From Vibrio tarriae (GTDB lineage Bacteria; Pseudomonadota; Gammaproteobacteria; Enterobacterales; Vibrionaceae), in contig NZ_CP022353.1 of the NCBI RefSeq assembly GCF_002216685.1, positions 496,001-560,000 on the forward strand: a DNA stretch of 64,000 nt, written 5' to 3'. Each line of letters begins with the position of its first letter. Position 1 is the stretch's first letter. A program made the position numbers and the translations under genes. The notes below the pieces were generated by a model. It worked only from the letters and a program-made list of their open reading frames with translations, had not been told where the DNA came from and searched no databases. Positions 26,220 to 35,106 of the stretch are shown in pieces.

Positions 26220-27141
26220 GTGGATTTTAAAATGCAAGAAATGACAGCAATGCAAGCGGCTTATTGGCTAGGGCGACAACACGATTGCTTGCTCGATGGT
26301 GTGGCCGCGCATCTCTACGCCGAATTTGATGGTCAAGCATTAAATCGACAGGCGCTAACGCAAGCAGTACGCGCGCTGTACGCGAAACATCCCATGTTAC
26401 GTTTAGCGATCACCAAGGATGGACAGCAGAAGATCTTGCCGCTCTCAACTCTCCATCAGCTTAAAGTGGATGACCTATCACAATGGACGCCAGATGAGGT
26501 GGAGTCTTTTGTGCATACCAAGCGCCAGCGAATGACCCACCAGATGCTCGATTTAACGCAGGGAAACCCGATTGAGATCAGCTTGACTCTATTGCCTGAG
26601 GGCAAGCACCGATTACACATTGATGATGGGCGTTCAGTTGGTGGATTTCACGAAAGTACAAACGGTGTGGCAACTCATCGAGCAAGTGAAAAACAGCATT
26701 AACCAGTCGATGCCATACACAGATATTCTGATCGATCTGATTGAAGAAGGGCTCAAAGGTGTTGAGCATGAGACGGAAAGTCACATGTTTGAGGTCTTTA
26801 TTCAACTGCATGCAAAAAATAAGCTGCACGGAGAGCTACCGTTGACAGAAGGGCATGCGATTCGCTTCCAACAAGTCGATCCCGATAAAAGTGAATCCGG
26901 CTTAGGTTTACAGTTTGAAATTTTAGAAGAGAGGGTCGATCAAGAGCAGACGTTGAGAGTCATGATGAGTTATATGTCGAAACACTATAGCCCAGCTCAA
27001 GTCGCTCTGCTGAACAAGGTAACCAGTGGCATGTTTGAGCGGTTTGCCGATTGCATTGCACAAGATATTGCATTGTCGACGCTGAAAAAGCAGGTGAGGC
27101 CGCTTGAAGATGAAGCTTGTCGCTCTCCGTCTATGGGGTAG
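26220..27141 (+). pseudogene. vibF: vibriobactin synthetase VibF remnant (internal deletion and frameshift)
   Basis: GTG start (AAAGGGA upstream) opens MDFKMQEMTAMQAAYWLGRQ, the start of an NRPS heterocyclisation domain, for about 135 residues. Near 26620-26640 it switches frame to a condensation-domain C-terminus (VQLVDFTKVQTVWQLIEQ to the end at 27141). V. cholerae VibF is about 2,400 residues (Cy-Cy-A-C-PCP-C); only about 0.9 kb of about 7.2 kb remains, with the second cyclisation, adenylation, carrier and most condensation modules removed. The strain could not assemble vibriobactin with this gene. Confidence 0.85.
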
Positions 27142-27216
27142 TGTTTTTGTGTAGTGGATAGAGGGATTTGGGGGAAGTGGTCGAAGGGCGGTATTGGCAC
27201 TCCCTTGCTGGAAATG

Positions 27217-27244
27217 CCTGAAGTGCCAGTCATGGCACTTCAGG
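27217..27244. repeat. strong inverted repeat between vibF remnant and flgT
   Basis: CCTGAAGTGCC / GGCACTTCAGG 11-bp perfect stem with AGTCAT loop, no T run on either side. It may act as a transcript-end stabiliser or a rho-dependent or weak terminator for convergent genes. Confidence 0.6.
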
Positions 27245-27265
27245 ACTTGTAGCTTGATGATTAAA

Positions 27266-28399
27266 CTACATCTGCTTGTGCATCACATCGCCGATTTGAA
27301 TACTGTAGGCGAGCTCAGGTTGATCCACGGTTAATTCCGCTTCGTGTTCGTATACACGAGACACGGTAAGCGTAATCTCACTTTGGGTGACTTTGTTACG
27401 CGGCAACCCTTGTTGGTCGATAAAGGCACCGGTGTGCCAAAGGCTAAGCTTGTCACCTTGTTTAACACCGTGAATACGACCGAGATCCATGGTGGCAGTG
27501 GTTCCAAATTTCGCCACAATTTGCGGTAACGTGATCTTGCAAGAAATTTCCGATTCAAGGTCGAGCATAATGTTGCGGCTCACACGCAGCATCATTTCAC
27601 CATAAGTCGATGCCCAGAAACGTGCACTACGCGTATCAATTTGGCTGGTTTTAGGAAACGGCCAGCGTGCAACTTCACGGTAAGTGCGTGTCATCACTTC
27701 ATTGCCTGTTTTGCCATCAAATACACTGATTTCCATCGCAAACTGGCGATTGATGATGTCATCTTGCAGCGTTTTTTGCTCTATGGTGGCGGTTAAATCA
27801 GTGATCATGCCGCCCATGATGTACTGGGCTCCAGCATCTTGCGCGATCATCTTGATCCGCTCCGGTGCTTTAGGGTCAATATCGTATTGTGTTGTGCCGA
27901 CCGAGACAAAGCTGCGAGATTCTTGCTCTAAGCGACGATTAATCACCTGCGCAAAATCATCACCGACCTGATAGATCTGTCCCATCACTGCTTGCTGAGG
28001 CGAGACCAGATCAATATTGCCGATCAACATAGTTTTTTTGTACTGCTCAAGGTGGCAAGCCGTTGCCGATGGGTAAATATCAATGCGGGTGCGCACGTAC
28101 ATCACATTGTTAATCGCTTTGCGTTCTTCAATTAGGATGTAGCGTACTTCATGGTTAGCAAATAGGTATTCTCCACGTTCTGATTCCAACAGCGGCATCA
28201 AATTGCTGATGCTGCCAATATCTGCCCCGGCAAAATTTACCGCTTTATATAACGCATCTTCTAAGGCGTGTAAGCGAGCGACCTCTTCGGAAGAAACAAT
28301 AGCGGCAGATCCTGTCACTTCATACCAAGCAGCGTGAGCCGATGGAAGTTGAAGTATCATCCAAAGTGCTGAAATTATAGATAAAATATTTTTTTTCAT
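27266..28399 (-). CDS. flgT: flagellar H-ring protein FlgT
   Basis: Periplasmic protein of 377 residues with a signal peptide (about 1-23, ending SAHA). It is known in Vibrio to form the H ring around the LP ring and to support the T ring (MotXY) of the sodium-driven motor. The N-terminal region, with EVTGSAAIVSSEEVARLHALEDALYKAV, and the C-terminal WHTGAFIDQQGLPRN segment fit FlgT. It is divergent from flgOP, with which it is grouped in vibrios. Confidence 0.93.
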   Translation of the reverse strand: MKKNILSIISALWMILQLPSAHAAWYEVTGSAAIVSSEEVARLHALEDALYKAVNFAGADIGSISNLMPLLESERGEYLFANHEVRYILIEERKAINNVMYVRTRIDIYPSATACHLEQYKKTMLIGNIDLVSPQQAVMGQIYQVGDDFAQVINRRLEQESRSFVSVGTTQYDIDPKAPERIKMIAQDAGAQYIMGGMITDLTATIEQKTLQDDIINRQFAMEISVFDGKTGNEVMTRTYREVARWPFPKTSQIDTRSARFWASTYGEMMLRVSRNIMLDLESEISCKITLPQIVAKFGTTATMDLGRIHGVKQGDKLSLWHTGAFIDQQGLPRNKVTQSEITLTVSRVYEHEAELTVDQPELAYSIQIGDVMHKQM

Positions 28400-28559
28400 C
28401 GTAAGGTCCCAAGTGGGTATAAATTTTGCTTTTCAAATCCTAACTGATGTAGGCATTGCAATTCTGAATCAATAACAGTTTAAGAAAAGCAAGGAGCGTT
28501 CCAGTTTAATCGAGTGAGAAGCTGAAATGCGCGCCATAGTATATCTGGAGATGAAGAGA

Positions 28560-29195
28560 ATGAAAAAATGGCTTTCCTTAGTACCCGTGGTTTTACTGAC
28601 TTCGTGTGCATACGCCCCGATTTATAACGGTAAAGAGCCATACAATGGTTCACAGTTTATGTTGATGGAGAGTCCTCGTCACACATTGGATTTCTTTGTT
28701 GAGAGCATGACGGAAGATTTGATGCTATCGAATACCAGCATCACAGCTCGTACGCCGATCGCGGTAACCTCGTTTGTCGATCTGCAAAATATGGATAGCA
28801 CTAACTGGTTGGGAAATTCGGTTTCTGAAGGATTTATTCACCAGTTTCAGCGTCGTGGATTCAAAGTGGTGGATTTTAAAACCACAGGCTCAATCCAAGT
28901 GACGCAACAAGGAGATTTTGCCTTTAGTCGTGATTGGAAAGATCTCTCGCAGCAGCAGGAAGTCCAATATGTGTTGACTGGCACTATGCTGCGCCAAGAG
29001 GGTGGGGTGATTGTGAATGCTCGTGTGGTAGGTATGCAATCACGGGTTGTGGTCGCAACAGCGCAAGGTTTCTTGCCAGCCGATCGTATCGGTAGAGATC
29101 TAGACACACTAAACAGTATTCGTACCCAGGATGGCGTGCTGATCCGTTCAGATCCAACGATGACTCAGCCGTACACCGTGATTTTACGTCCATAG
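28560..29195 (+). CDS. flgO: flagellar outer-membrane lipoprotein FlgO
   Basis: The start at 28560 is preferred (GGAG 9 bases upstream, lipoprotein signal MKKWLSLVPVVLLTSC with C16); earlier in-frame ATGs at 28527 and 28551 lack it. The 211-residue product has the FlgO fold around IAVTSFVDLQNMDSTNWLGNSVSEGF and VQYVLTGTMLRQEGGVIVNARVV. In V. cholerae FlgO and FlgP are needed for flagellar stability and motility. It is 7 bases from flgP. Confidence 0.92.
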   Translation: MKKWLSLVPVVLLTSCAYAPIYNGKEPYNGSQFMLMESPRHTLDFFVESMTEDLMLSNTSITARTPIAVTSFVDLQNMDSTNWLGNSVSEGFIHQFQRRGFKVVDFKTTGSIQVTQQGDFAFSRDWKDLSQQQEVQYVLTGTMLRQEGGVIVNARVVGMQSRVVVATAQGFLPADRIGRDLDTLNSIRTQDGVLIRSDPTMTQPYTVILRP

Positions 29196-29202
29196 GAGAA
29201 CG

Positions 29203-29640
29203 ATGATGAAATCTAGCTTACTACTCCTAGTGGCAGCCTTAGTGATGACGGGATGCCAACCCTTGCAAAGCATGCGTCCCGATGATTGGTTAACGGCGGT
29301 TGGCTATGCCAATATCAGCGAGCAGAGAGGGCGTGATGAGGCTGAGAAGCAAGTGCGTGCGATGCGTGCTTCTAAAATTGATGCTTACCGCGAGCTTGCT
29401 GAGCAGGTGTATGGTATGCGCATCAGTGGTCGTGCTGAGTTGCAAGATCAACGTCTTGGTACAGAACTGACGGCAGGTGCGGTCGATGGTGTGATTCGCG
29501 GTGCTGAAGTGGTACGCAGTTATAAGGTTGGTGATAGCTATGTCACTGAACTGAGACTTGATATTCGCAAGATGGACAAGATGCGTGATTACGGAGAAGT
29601 ACAACAAGTCCCCGAAAAACGTCAAATGACTCTATTCTAG
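29203..29640 (+). CDS. flgP: flagellar assembly lipoprotein FlgP
   Basis: 145-residue lipoprotein (MMKSSLLLLVAALVMTGC, C18) with an AGGAGA site 3 bases before the first ATG. The LPP20-like segment (YANISEQRGRDEAEKQVRAMRASKIDAYRELAEQVYG across about 35-72) and the C-terminal VTELRLDIRKM match FlgP. It is required for normal motility in V. cholerae. Operon with flgO, closed by a strong terminator. Confidence 0.93.
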   Translation: MMKSSLLLLVAALVMTGCQPLQSMRPDDWLTAVGYANISEQRGRDEAEKQVRAMRASKIDAYRELAEQVYGMRISGRAELQDQRLGTELTAGAVDGVIRGAEVVRSYKVGDSYVTELRLDIRKMDKMRDYGEVQQVPEKRQMTLF

Positions 29641-29665
29641 CTCTCACATCTTCATCTCCCAGAAC

Positions 29666-29697
29666 GTAAAAAGCGGCAATGATTGCCGCTTTTTTGC
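29666..29697. terminator. terminator between flgP and flgN
   Basis: AAAAAGCGGCAAT / GATTGCCGCTTTTT stem with T and A runs either side, serving both convergent transcripts. Confidence 0.93.
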
Positions 29698-29749
29698 TTG
29701 TTAAGTCTTACTCATTTGTTTGAGTGCTTCGCTTTAAGAAACTCTCTCA

Positions 29750-30181
29750 TCATGCTTTGATATTGGTACCCAAGGTTGAAATAGTATGGGTTTTCCCGGT
29801 CGCACTGTAAGTCATACCAATCTTGCCATGGCTTTGTTGCATCAGGTTATTGAGTTTATTAAAGCTCAATTGCGCGCGGGCTAAAGCATCGCCATTAATC
29901 TGGTTGGCTTGCTGACAGTCCATGATGATACTGCGGATTTTACTCACCAACTCATTGAGATAAGCATCTTCAGTCAGGCTCGCGACATGTGGATGTTTCG
30001 CAATGCGTTGGTCAGTTTGCTGTAATTGATTGACTAAGGTGAGTTTCTGTTTTGCAATGGATTCGATATCCACAGAGATTCGGCTGGTGATCGCAACTTT
30101 CTCCGCTTCGAGTACGGTCACGAGTTCTTGCGCATTTTTCAGTTGAAACTCAACCAAGTTTTTTAATGCTGCCATCGCCAA
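29750..30181 (-). CDS. flgN: flagellar export chaperone FlgN
   Basis: 143-residue, helix-rich cytoplasmic protein. By position after flgM and by length it is FlgN, the chaperone for the hook-filament junction proteins FlgK and FlgL, which are encoded 11 kb away here. The heptad-like FQLKNAQELVTVLEAEKVAI and a C-terminal NKLNNLMQQSHGKIGMTYSATGKT with amphipathic character match FlgN_dom. It is transcribed leftwards after flgM. Confidence 0.88.
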   Translation of the reverse strand: MAMAALKNLVEFQLKNAQELVTVLEAEKVAITSRISVDIESIAKQKLTLVNQLQQTDQRIAKHPHVASLTEDAYLNELVSKIRSIIMDCQQANQINGDALARAQLSFNKLNNLMQQSHGKIGMTYSATGKTHTISTLGTNIKA

Positions 30182-30275
30182 ATCGCCTATACATTACTTT
30201 TTGATCATCATTCTTTGCTCATCACTCTTTAGTCATAACAACATACTCGATGACGCGCGCTGGGGACACGTTAGG

Positions 30276-30599
30276 TTAGAAGCCGCCCAGTTCTTTTTCG
30301 AATTTGATCATGTTATCGGCCAGTTTTTCAGGGTCAACCACGTAAGAGCCGTTAGCAATCGCTTCTTTGATTGCGGCGACTTTTGCGCTGTCAAAACTGG
30401 GTCTTGAAGCCATTTCACTATGCATTTCGCCGATGGCTTTACTTTGTGAGCTCAGCGATACCGCATCCTGACCACTTGCCGATGAGCGTGATACCGCCCC
30501 GGATTGAGTGGAGGAGTTGCTGGCATCAGAAGAACGCACATTGGTGCGGCTGGTCGTGTTTAACGACTGTCCTGCGCGTATATTATCAATACCTGCCAT
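30276..30599 (-). CDS. flgM: anti-sigma-28 factor FlgM
   Basis: 107-residue inhibitor of FliA (sigma-28) that is exported through the completed hook. The sequence starts MAGIDNIRAGQSLN, has a Ser/Asn/Thr-rich disordered N-terminal half and a C-terminal helix region DSAKVAAIKEAIANGSYVVDPEKLADNMI that is the FlgM sigma-binding signature. It leads a flgMN unit with a sigma-28 type promoter upstream. Confidence 0.94.
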   Translation of the reverse strand: MAGIDNIRAGQSLNTTSRTNVRSSDASNSSTQSGAVSRSSASGQDAVSLSSQSKAIGEMHSEMASRPSFDSAKVAAIKEAIANGSYVVDPEKLADNMIKFEKELGGF

Positions 30600-30637
30600 A
30601 AATGAGCCTTTTCAATAAACTTTAACGTGTACTGTCA

Positions 30638-30664
30638 ATATCGACCACACAGGTCGAAACTTTA
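30638..30664 (-). promoter_or_regulatory. sigma-28 (FliA) promoter of flgMN
   Basis: On the minus strand TAAA is followed 15 bases later by GTCGATAT, against the consensus TAAA-N15-GCCGATAA. It reads towards the flgM start 39 bases away, so FlgM would be made under its own target sigma factor, a known feedback arrangement. Confidence 0.65.
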
Positions 30665-30729
30665 GCGACTTTTTTAACCAAACAGAAAATCACTTGGCAC
30701 CAGTTTTTCTGATAAGCAAGGTAAAGCTA

Positions 30730-31497
30730 TCAAAACGCGACGGTGACCTCACCGACACCACTGACTTGCGCATCAATTATACGGTTAGATTTGTCATTTT
30801 TCACTTTTATCTGCTCTCCTAGAACACCATCGGACATCGCCGTCCCTTTGGTTGTGATCGACATACCAGATTTTCCTGCCACAATGACAACGCTTTCATT
30901 CCTACATACGATACAGACATCCTTCTGTTCAATCACATCACCCACTCGAATATTTTTTTTGATTTTTGCACCAATCACGTTTTCAGGAGTGGAAAAACCT
31001 TGCCGCCGGAAACGCAGCAGGTCTACCATACTTAACGTAACATCTTGTGCGGAAATCATTTGTCCCCGACTTAATGGGGTTGCCGCTGTGATGAGTGGGA
31101 TAGTGATCGTCAGACGAACCGGCACATAAACACGCCAGTTATCCGGTTTGCACTCCACCAATACGGTGATGTTGGCCGCAGACCCATTGCTAGATGATGA
31201 ATTGGTTGTGAGAGGTTCCGGACAATCGGTCGCGAATAAACGATCGTCTATATTGGCTGCATTGACCACCAACTCACCGCCAGCTGGCATATCTACCGTG
31301 CTCAGCACATGATTTTCGGCAGCTTCTTTTATCATTGAAAGCTGTTCCGGCGTGGCTGCATTGGTCGCTAGACTAAAGAAAAATAATAAAAAGCCGATAA
31401 AGCTATAAAATATTTCACAGAAAGCTCTACACTTAGTTATGAAATGCGAATGGAGATCGATCTTCGGATGCATTTTTCGTTTCTCTGGTTTCTTCAT
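30730..31497 (-). CDS. flgA: flagellar basal body P-ring formation chaperone FlgA
   Basis: Periplasmic chaperone for the P-ring protein FlgI. A hydrophobic segment (about residues 32-47, FIGFLLFFFSLATNA) acts as the signal; the start could be the first ATG or the MHPKID ATG 8 codons later. The C-terminal SAF domain is recognisable from ATPLSRGQMISAQDVTLSMVDLLRF and IGAKIKKNIRVGDVIEQKDV. It is divergent from cheV and upstream of flgM on the same strand, with a 130-bp gap. Confidence 0.92.
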   Translation of the reverse strand: MKKPEKRKMHPKIDLHSHFITKCRAFCEIFYSFIGFLLFFFSLATNAATPEQLSMIKEAAENHVLSTVDMPAGGELVVNAANIDDRLFATDCPEPLTTNSSSSNGSAANITVLVECKPDNWRVYVPVRLTITIPLITAATPLSRGQMISAQDVTLSMVDLLRFRRQGFSTPENVIGAKIKKNIRVGDVIEQKDVCIVCRNESVVIVAGKSGMSITTKGTAMSDGVLGEQIKVKNDKSNRIIDAQVSGVGEVTVAF

Positions 31498-31553
31498 AGC
31501 CTGTAGTAGACTATCACTTTTTTTGGATAAAAGTTTGAGATGGAGATGAGCTT

Positions 31554-32480
31554 ATGACGGGTATTCTTGATTCTGTGAATCAGCGTACGCAACTCGTCGG
31601 TCAAAACCGATTAGAACTATTAACTTTCCGTCTTAACGGCCGTCAGCGATACGGTATTAACGTTTTCAAAGTTAAAGAAGTCCTGCAATGTCCTAAATTG
31701 ACCGCTATGCCTAACTTGCATCGTTTAGTTAAAGGGGTGGCACATATTCGTGGGCAAACAGTGTCTGTGATCGATCTAAGTCTTGCGATCGGTGGCCGCC
31801 CAACGGTGGATGTGGATAAAAGTTTCGTTGTGATTGCTGAATTTAACCGTACTATCCAAGCGTTTTTGGTGAGTTCGGTTGAACGTATCATCAACATGCG
31901 TTGGGAGGCGATCCTGCCGCCACCTGATGGTTCTGGTAAAGCGAACTATCTGACAGCTGTGACTAATATTGATAATGAACTGGTTGAAATTATCGACGTT
32001 GAGAAAATTTTGGCTGAGATTGCGCCAGTCAACGAAGCGATGACCAAAGATATCGGTCAAGAAATTGCCGAAGTTGAACAAGAAAAAGAGATTGTTCGCC
32101 GTATTTTGATTGCGGATGACTCCAGCGTGGCACGTAAACAAGTGCAACGCGCCATTGAATCCATCGGTTTCGAAGTCATTTCCACCAAAGATGGTAAAGA
32201 TGCTTATGAAAAACTAATGGAGATGATTAAAGATGGCCCAATCCAAAATCAGATTTCATTAGTGATTTCCGATATTGAAATGCCCGAGATGGATGGTTAT
32301 ACCTTGACTGCGGAAATCCGCCGTCATAACGAGCTCAAAGATCTTTATGTTATTTTGCACTCTTCATTGAGTGGCGTGTTCAACCAAGCCATGGTTGAGA
32401 GAGTTGGGGCAAATGCGTTTATTGCAAAATTTAACCCTGATGAGCTTGGTAATGCGGTGAAAGCTGCGCTAGTTAAATAA
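31554..32480 (+). CDS. cheV: chemotaxis protein CheV (CheW-receiver fusion)
   Basis: 308 residues: a CheW-like coupling domain (about 15-165; LLTFRLNGRQRYGINVFKVKEVLQ, HIRGQTVSVIDLSLAIGG) joined to a response-regulator receiver domain (about 180-305). The phosphoacceptor is D240 in LVISDIEMPEMDG, with DD in RILIADDSS. CheV couples receptors to CheA and may be a phosphate sink. It is followed 10 bases later by cheR. Confidence 0.95.
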   Translation: MTGILDSVNQRTQLVGQNRLELLTFRLNGRQRYGINVFKVKEVLQCPKLTAMPNLHRLVKGVAHIRGQTVSVIDLSLAIGGRPTVDVDKSFVVIAEFNRTIQAFLVSSVERIINMRWEAILPPPDGSGKANYLTAVTNIDNELVEIIDVEKILAEIAPVNEAMTKDIGQEIAEVEQEKEIVRRILIADDSSVARKQVQRAIESIGFEVISTKDGKDAYEKLMEMIKDGPIQNQISLVISDIEMPEMDGYTLTAEIRRHNELKDLYVILHSSLSGVFNQAMVERVGANAFIAKFNPDELGNAVKAALVK

Positions 32481-32490
32481 AGAGAAATGA

Positions 32491-33318
32491 ATGACTGCTA
32501 TTACGATTAGCGACCAAGAGTATCGCGACTTTTGCCGATTTCTGGAATCTCAGTGCGGAATTGTACTGGGTGACAGCAAGCAGTATTTGGTGCGAAGCCG
32601 TCTAAGTCCACTCGTCACCAAATTCAAGTTAAGTTCGTTGTCTGACTTGTTGCGGGATGTCGTGACTGGGCGAAATCGCGATCTGCGCGTAGCAGCGGTT
32701 GACGCTATGACAACCAACGAAACCTTATGGTTTCGAGATTCCTATCCATTTACGGTTTTAGCTGACAAATTATTGCCTGAAATGGCGGCGAATAAGCGAC
32801 CGATAAAAATTTGGTCAGCGGCCAGTTCATCAGGCCAAGAGCCGTATTCCATGGCGATGACAATTTTAGAGGTTCAGCAAAAACGTCCGGGATTGTTGCC
32901 GAGCGTGTCAATCACTGCTACCGATATTTCGGCCAGTATGTTAGACATGTGCCGAGCTGGGATTTATGACAACTTGGCTCTAGGCCGTGGTTTGTCTCCT
33001 GAGCGTCGTCGAGTATTTTTCGAAGATGCGGGCGATGGCCGAATGAAAATCAAAGATAACGTAAAGCGTTTGGTGAACTTCCGTCCACAAAACTTGATGG
33101 AAAGTTATTCCTTGTTGGGTAAGTTTGACATCATTTTTTGCCGTAACGTGCTGATCTATTTTTCACCAGATATGAAATCTAAGGTACTCAACCAGATGGC
33201 GGCAAGCCTGAATCCTGGCGGTTATTTGCTGTTGGGGGCATCCGAATCTCTGACTGGGCTCACCGACAAGTTTGAAATGGTGCGTTGTAATCCTGGCATC
33301 ATCTATAAACTCAAATAA
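32491..33318 (+). CDS. cheR: chemoreceptor methyltransferase CheR
   Basis: SAM-dependent glutamate methyltransferase acting on methyl-accepting chemotaxis proteins. The 275 residues show an N-terminal helical domain, then WSAASSSGQEPYSMAMT and ITATDISASMLDMCRAGIY (SAM-binding Rossmann motifs) and KFDIIFCRNVLIYF. The last residues IIYKLK end the protein without a receptor-tethering tail. Paired with cheV, closed by a terminator before flgB. Confidence 0.96.
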   Translation: MTAITISDQEYRDFCRFLESQCGIVLGDSKQYLVRSRLSPLVTKFKLSSLSDLLRDVVTGRNRDLRVAAVDAMTTNETLWFRDSYPFTVLADKLLPEMAANKRPIKIWSAASSSGQEPYSMAMTILEVQQKRPGLLPSVSITATDISASMLDMCRAGIYDNLALGRGLSPERRRVFFEDAGDGRMKIKDNVKRLVNFRPQNLMESYSLLGKFDIIFCRNVLIYFSPDMKSKVLNQMAASLNPGGYLLLGASESLTGLTDKFEMVRCNPGIIYKLK

Positions 33319-33339
33319 AAAATCAATCCATCTCATTTT

Positions 33340-33365
33340 GCCCAGTTTTTACTGGGCTTTTTATT
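33340..33365 (+). terminator. terminator after cheR
   Basis: GCCCAGT / ACTGGGC 7-bp stem with a 4-base T loop followed by TTTTTA. Confidence 0.88.
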
Positions 33366-33475
33366 TTAGATTCTAACGAACATGAACGAGCTCTTTCCCC
33401 CCCCACTGAACCGGTTTGGCGTGGAGTTTGCTATCTGTTATTCATCTTGCTACCAATGGCGTTTGTTTTAAAAGT

Positions 33476-33491
33476 TGGTACGCTAATTGCA
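33476..33491 (+). promoter_or_regulatory. sigma-54 promoter of the flgB operon
   Basis: TGGTACG-CTAA-TTGCA fits the -24/-12 consensus TGGCACG-N4-TTGCW with one change. It lies 46 bp before flgB, the place expected for an FlrC-activated, RpoN-dependent class III flagellar promoter. Confidence 0.8.
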
Positions 33492-33536
33492 AATTGATTT
33501 CAGCAATAACGGTCAGTTCTTATCGAAGAGGTAAAC

Positions 33537-33932
33537 ATGGCTATTTCTTTTGACAGAGCCCTAGGCATTCACCAGCACACGGTGGGCGTACGTGAGCGCA
33601 ACTCTGAGGTGATTGCCACCAATATTGCGCAAGCCAATACGCCGGGATTTAAGGCAAAAGGAATGGACTTCCAGAAGGCATTGCAAGCGGCAAGTTCGGG
33701 GACAAGCATTAGCCTTAGTCGTACCGATGGTCGGCATATTCCTGCCTCTTCGATGGCTACTGGGGAAATTCTTTACCGCACACCGACACAACCAGATACG
33801 GGTGATGGCAACACGGTGGATGTCGATTTTGAGCGTAATATGTTTATGCAAAACCAAATCCGTCATCAAGCTTCTTTGGATTTCCTTGGTGGTAAATTTA
33901 AGAACTTAACCAAAGCGATTAAAGGGGAGTAG
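33537..33932 (+). CDS. flgB: flagellar basal-body rod protein FlgB
   Basis: 131-residue proximal rod subunit of the flagellar basal body. The N-terminal rod motif VIATNIAQANTPGFKAKGMDF (ANxxTPGxK) and the C-terminal amphipathic helix LDFLGGKFKNLTKAIKG are those of FlgB. First gene of a 9-gene run flgBCDEFGHIJ. Confidence 0.96.
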   Translation: MAISFDRALGIHQHTVGVRERNSEVIATNIAQANTPGFKAKGMDFQKALQAASSGTSISLSRTDGRHIPASSMATGEILYRTPTQPDTGDGNTVDVDFERNMFMQNQIRHQASLDFLGGKFKNLTKAIKGE

Positions 33933-33936
33933 ATAG

Positions 33937-34353
33937 ATGAGCTTATTCAGCGTATTTAATGTCACAGGTTCTGCGATGAGCGCCGAGTCGGTTCGTCTCA
34001 ATACCACCTCAAGTAACCTGGCCAATGCCGATAGTATTAGTAGTTCAGCGAAAGATACTTACAAAGCTCGTCATGCTGTGTTTGGCGCAGAGTTGAGTAA
34101 AGCGCGTTTTAACCGCGATCCGAATGTGCCGGTGAAGGTACTGGGAATTGTGGAAAGTGATAAACCGCTGGTCGCTGAATTTAATCCAGAACATCCACTT
34201 GCCAATGATGAAGGCTATATCTATAAGCCAAACGTCAATGTGATGGAGGAGATGGCGAATATGATTTCTGCTTCTCGTTCTTATCAAACCAACGTGCAAG
34301 TGGCGGATGCCAGTAAACAGATGCTGTTGCGTACGCTGCAGATGGGTCAATAA
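33937..34353 (+). CDS. flgC: flagellar basal-body rod protein FlgC
   Basis: 138-residue proximal rod subunit. The N-terminal motif TTSSNLANADSISSS and the C-terminal MANMISASRSYQTNVQVADASKQMLLRTLQ (rod/hook terminal helix) are typical. It is 4 bases after flgB, suggesting coupled translation. Confidence 0.96.
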   Translation: MSLFSVFNVTGSAMSAESVRLNTTSSNLANADSISSSAKDTYKARHAVFGAELSKARFNRDPNVPVKVLGIVESDKPLVAEFNPEHPLANDEGYIYKPNVNVMEEMANMISASRSYQTNVQVADASKQMLLRTLQMGQ

Positions 34354-34370
34354 GGATAAGGAGTTAACGT

Positions 34371-35078
34371 ATGGCCGGAATCAATAATGTTGGTCAAAGC
34401 GGCTTGTCCTATATTGATCAGCTTAAAGCTCTTCAAGAGCAGAAAAAGCCGGATGAAACCACAGGGCAGAAATCCCTGAAACAAGAAGACTTTCTTTCTT
34501 TGCTGACCAAGCAGTTAGCACAGCAAGATCCGTTCAAACCCGTGAGTAACGATCAGATGATTGCGCAGATGGCTTCATTCGCGACCGTTGATGGCATTGG
34601 CAAGATGAACACTCAGTTTGAGAGTCTCAACTCATCAATGACCTCTAACCAAGCGCTGCAAGCCTCATCACTGGTAGGGCGTGACGTGCTAGTGCCGGGA
34701 GCAGCAGGCATGAAAAAGCCTGAGGGCGGCATGGCGGCAATGGTGAAGTTGCCGCAATCGATCGATAACTTGTTTATCCGCATTGAGAACGAAGCTGGTC
34801 AATTGGTACGAACCTTTGATGTCGGCGCCAAATCTTCGGGCGATAACCGCGTTGAATGGGATGGAAAAGATCAGAGCGGTAATCCGTTGCCGGGTGGCAA
34901 ATACAAAGTTAAAGCGTCTGGCTTGTTGGATGGAGAGAGCAAAGAATTTGAAGTCTCCACGTATGCGAACGTCAACAGCGTTTTGTTAGGCAAAGGCGAT
35001 GGTAACGTACTACTCAATCTGGCTGGTTTTGATGCACCAGTTCGACTTGCTGAAGTACTTGAAGTAGGCAAAGCGTGA
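34371..35078 (+). CDS. flgD: flagellar hook scaffold (cap) protein FlgD
   Basis: 235-residue hook-capping scaffold that is exported and directs FlgE polymerisation. The N-terminal QEDFLSLLTKQLAQQDPFKPVSNDQMIAQMASFATVDGI region is the FlgD export and cap signature. The C-terminal part is the FlgD tudor/Ig-like domain with VEWDGKDQSGNPLPGGKYKV. In the operon between flgC and flgE. Confidence 0.95.
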   Translation: MAGINNVGQSGLSYIDQLKALQEQKKPDETTGQKSLKQEDFLSLLTKQLAQQDPFKPVSNDQMIAQMASFATVDGIGKMNTQFESLNSSMTSNQALQASSLVGRDVLVPGAAGMKKPEGGMAAMVKLPQSIDNLFIRIENEAGQLVRTFDVGAKSSGDNRVEWDGKDQSGNPLPGGKYKVKASGLLDGESKEFEVSTYANVNSVLLGKGDGNVLLNLAGFDAPVRLAEVLEVGKA

Positions 35079-35106
35079 TAGCGCTAGCTAGATAGGAGAA
35101 TTACTT

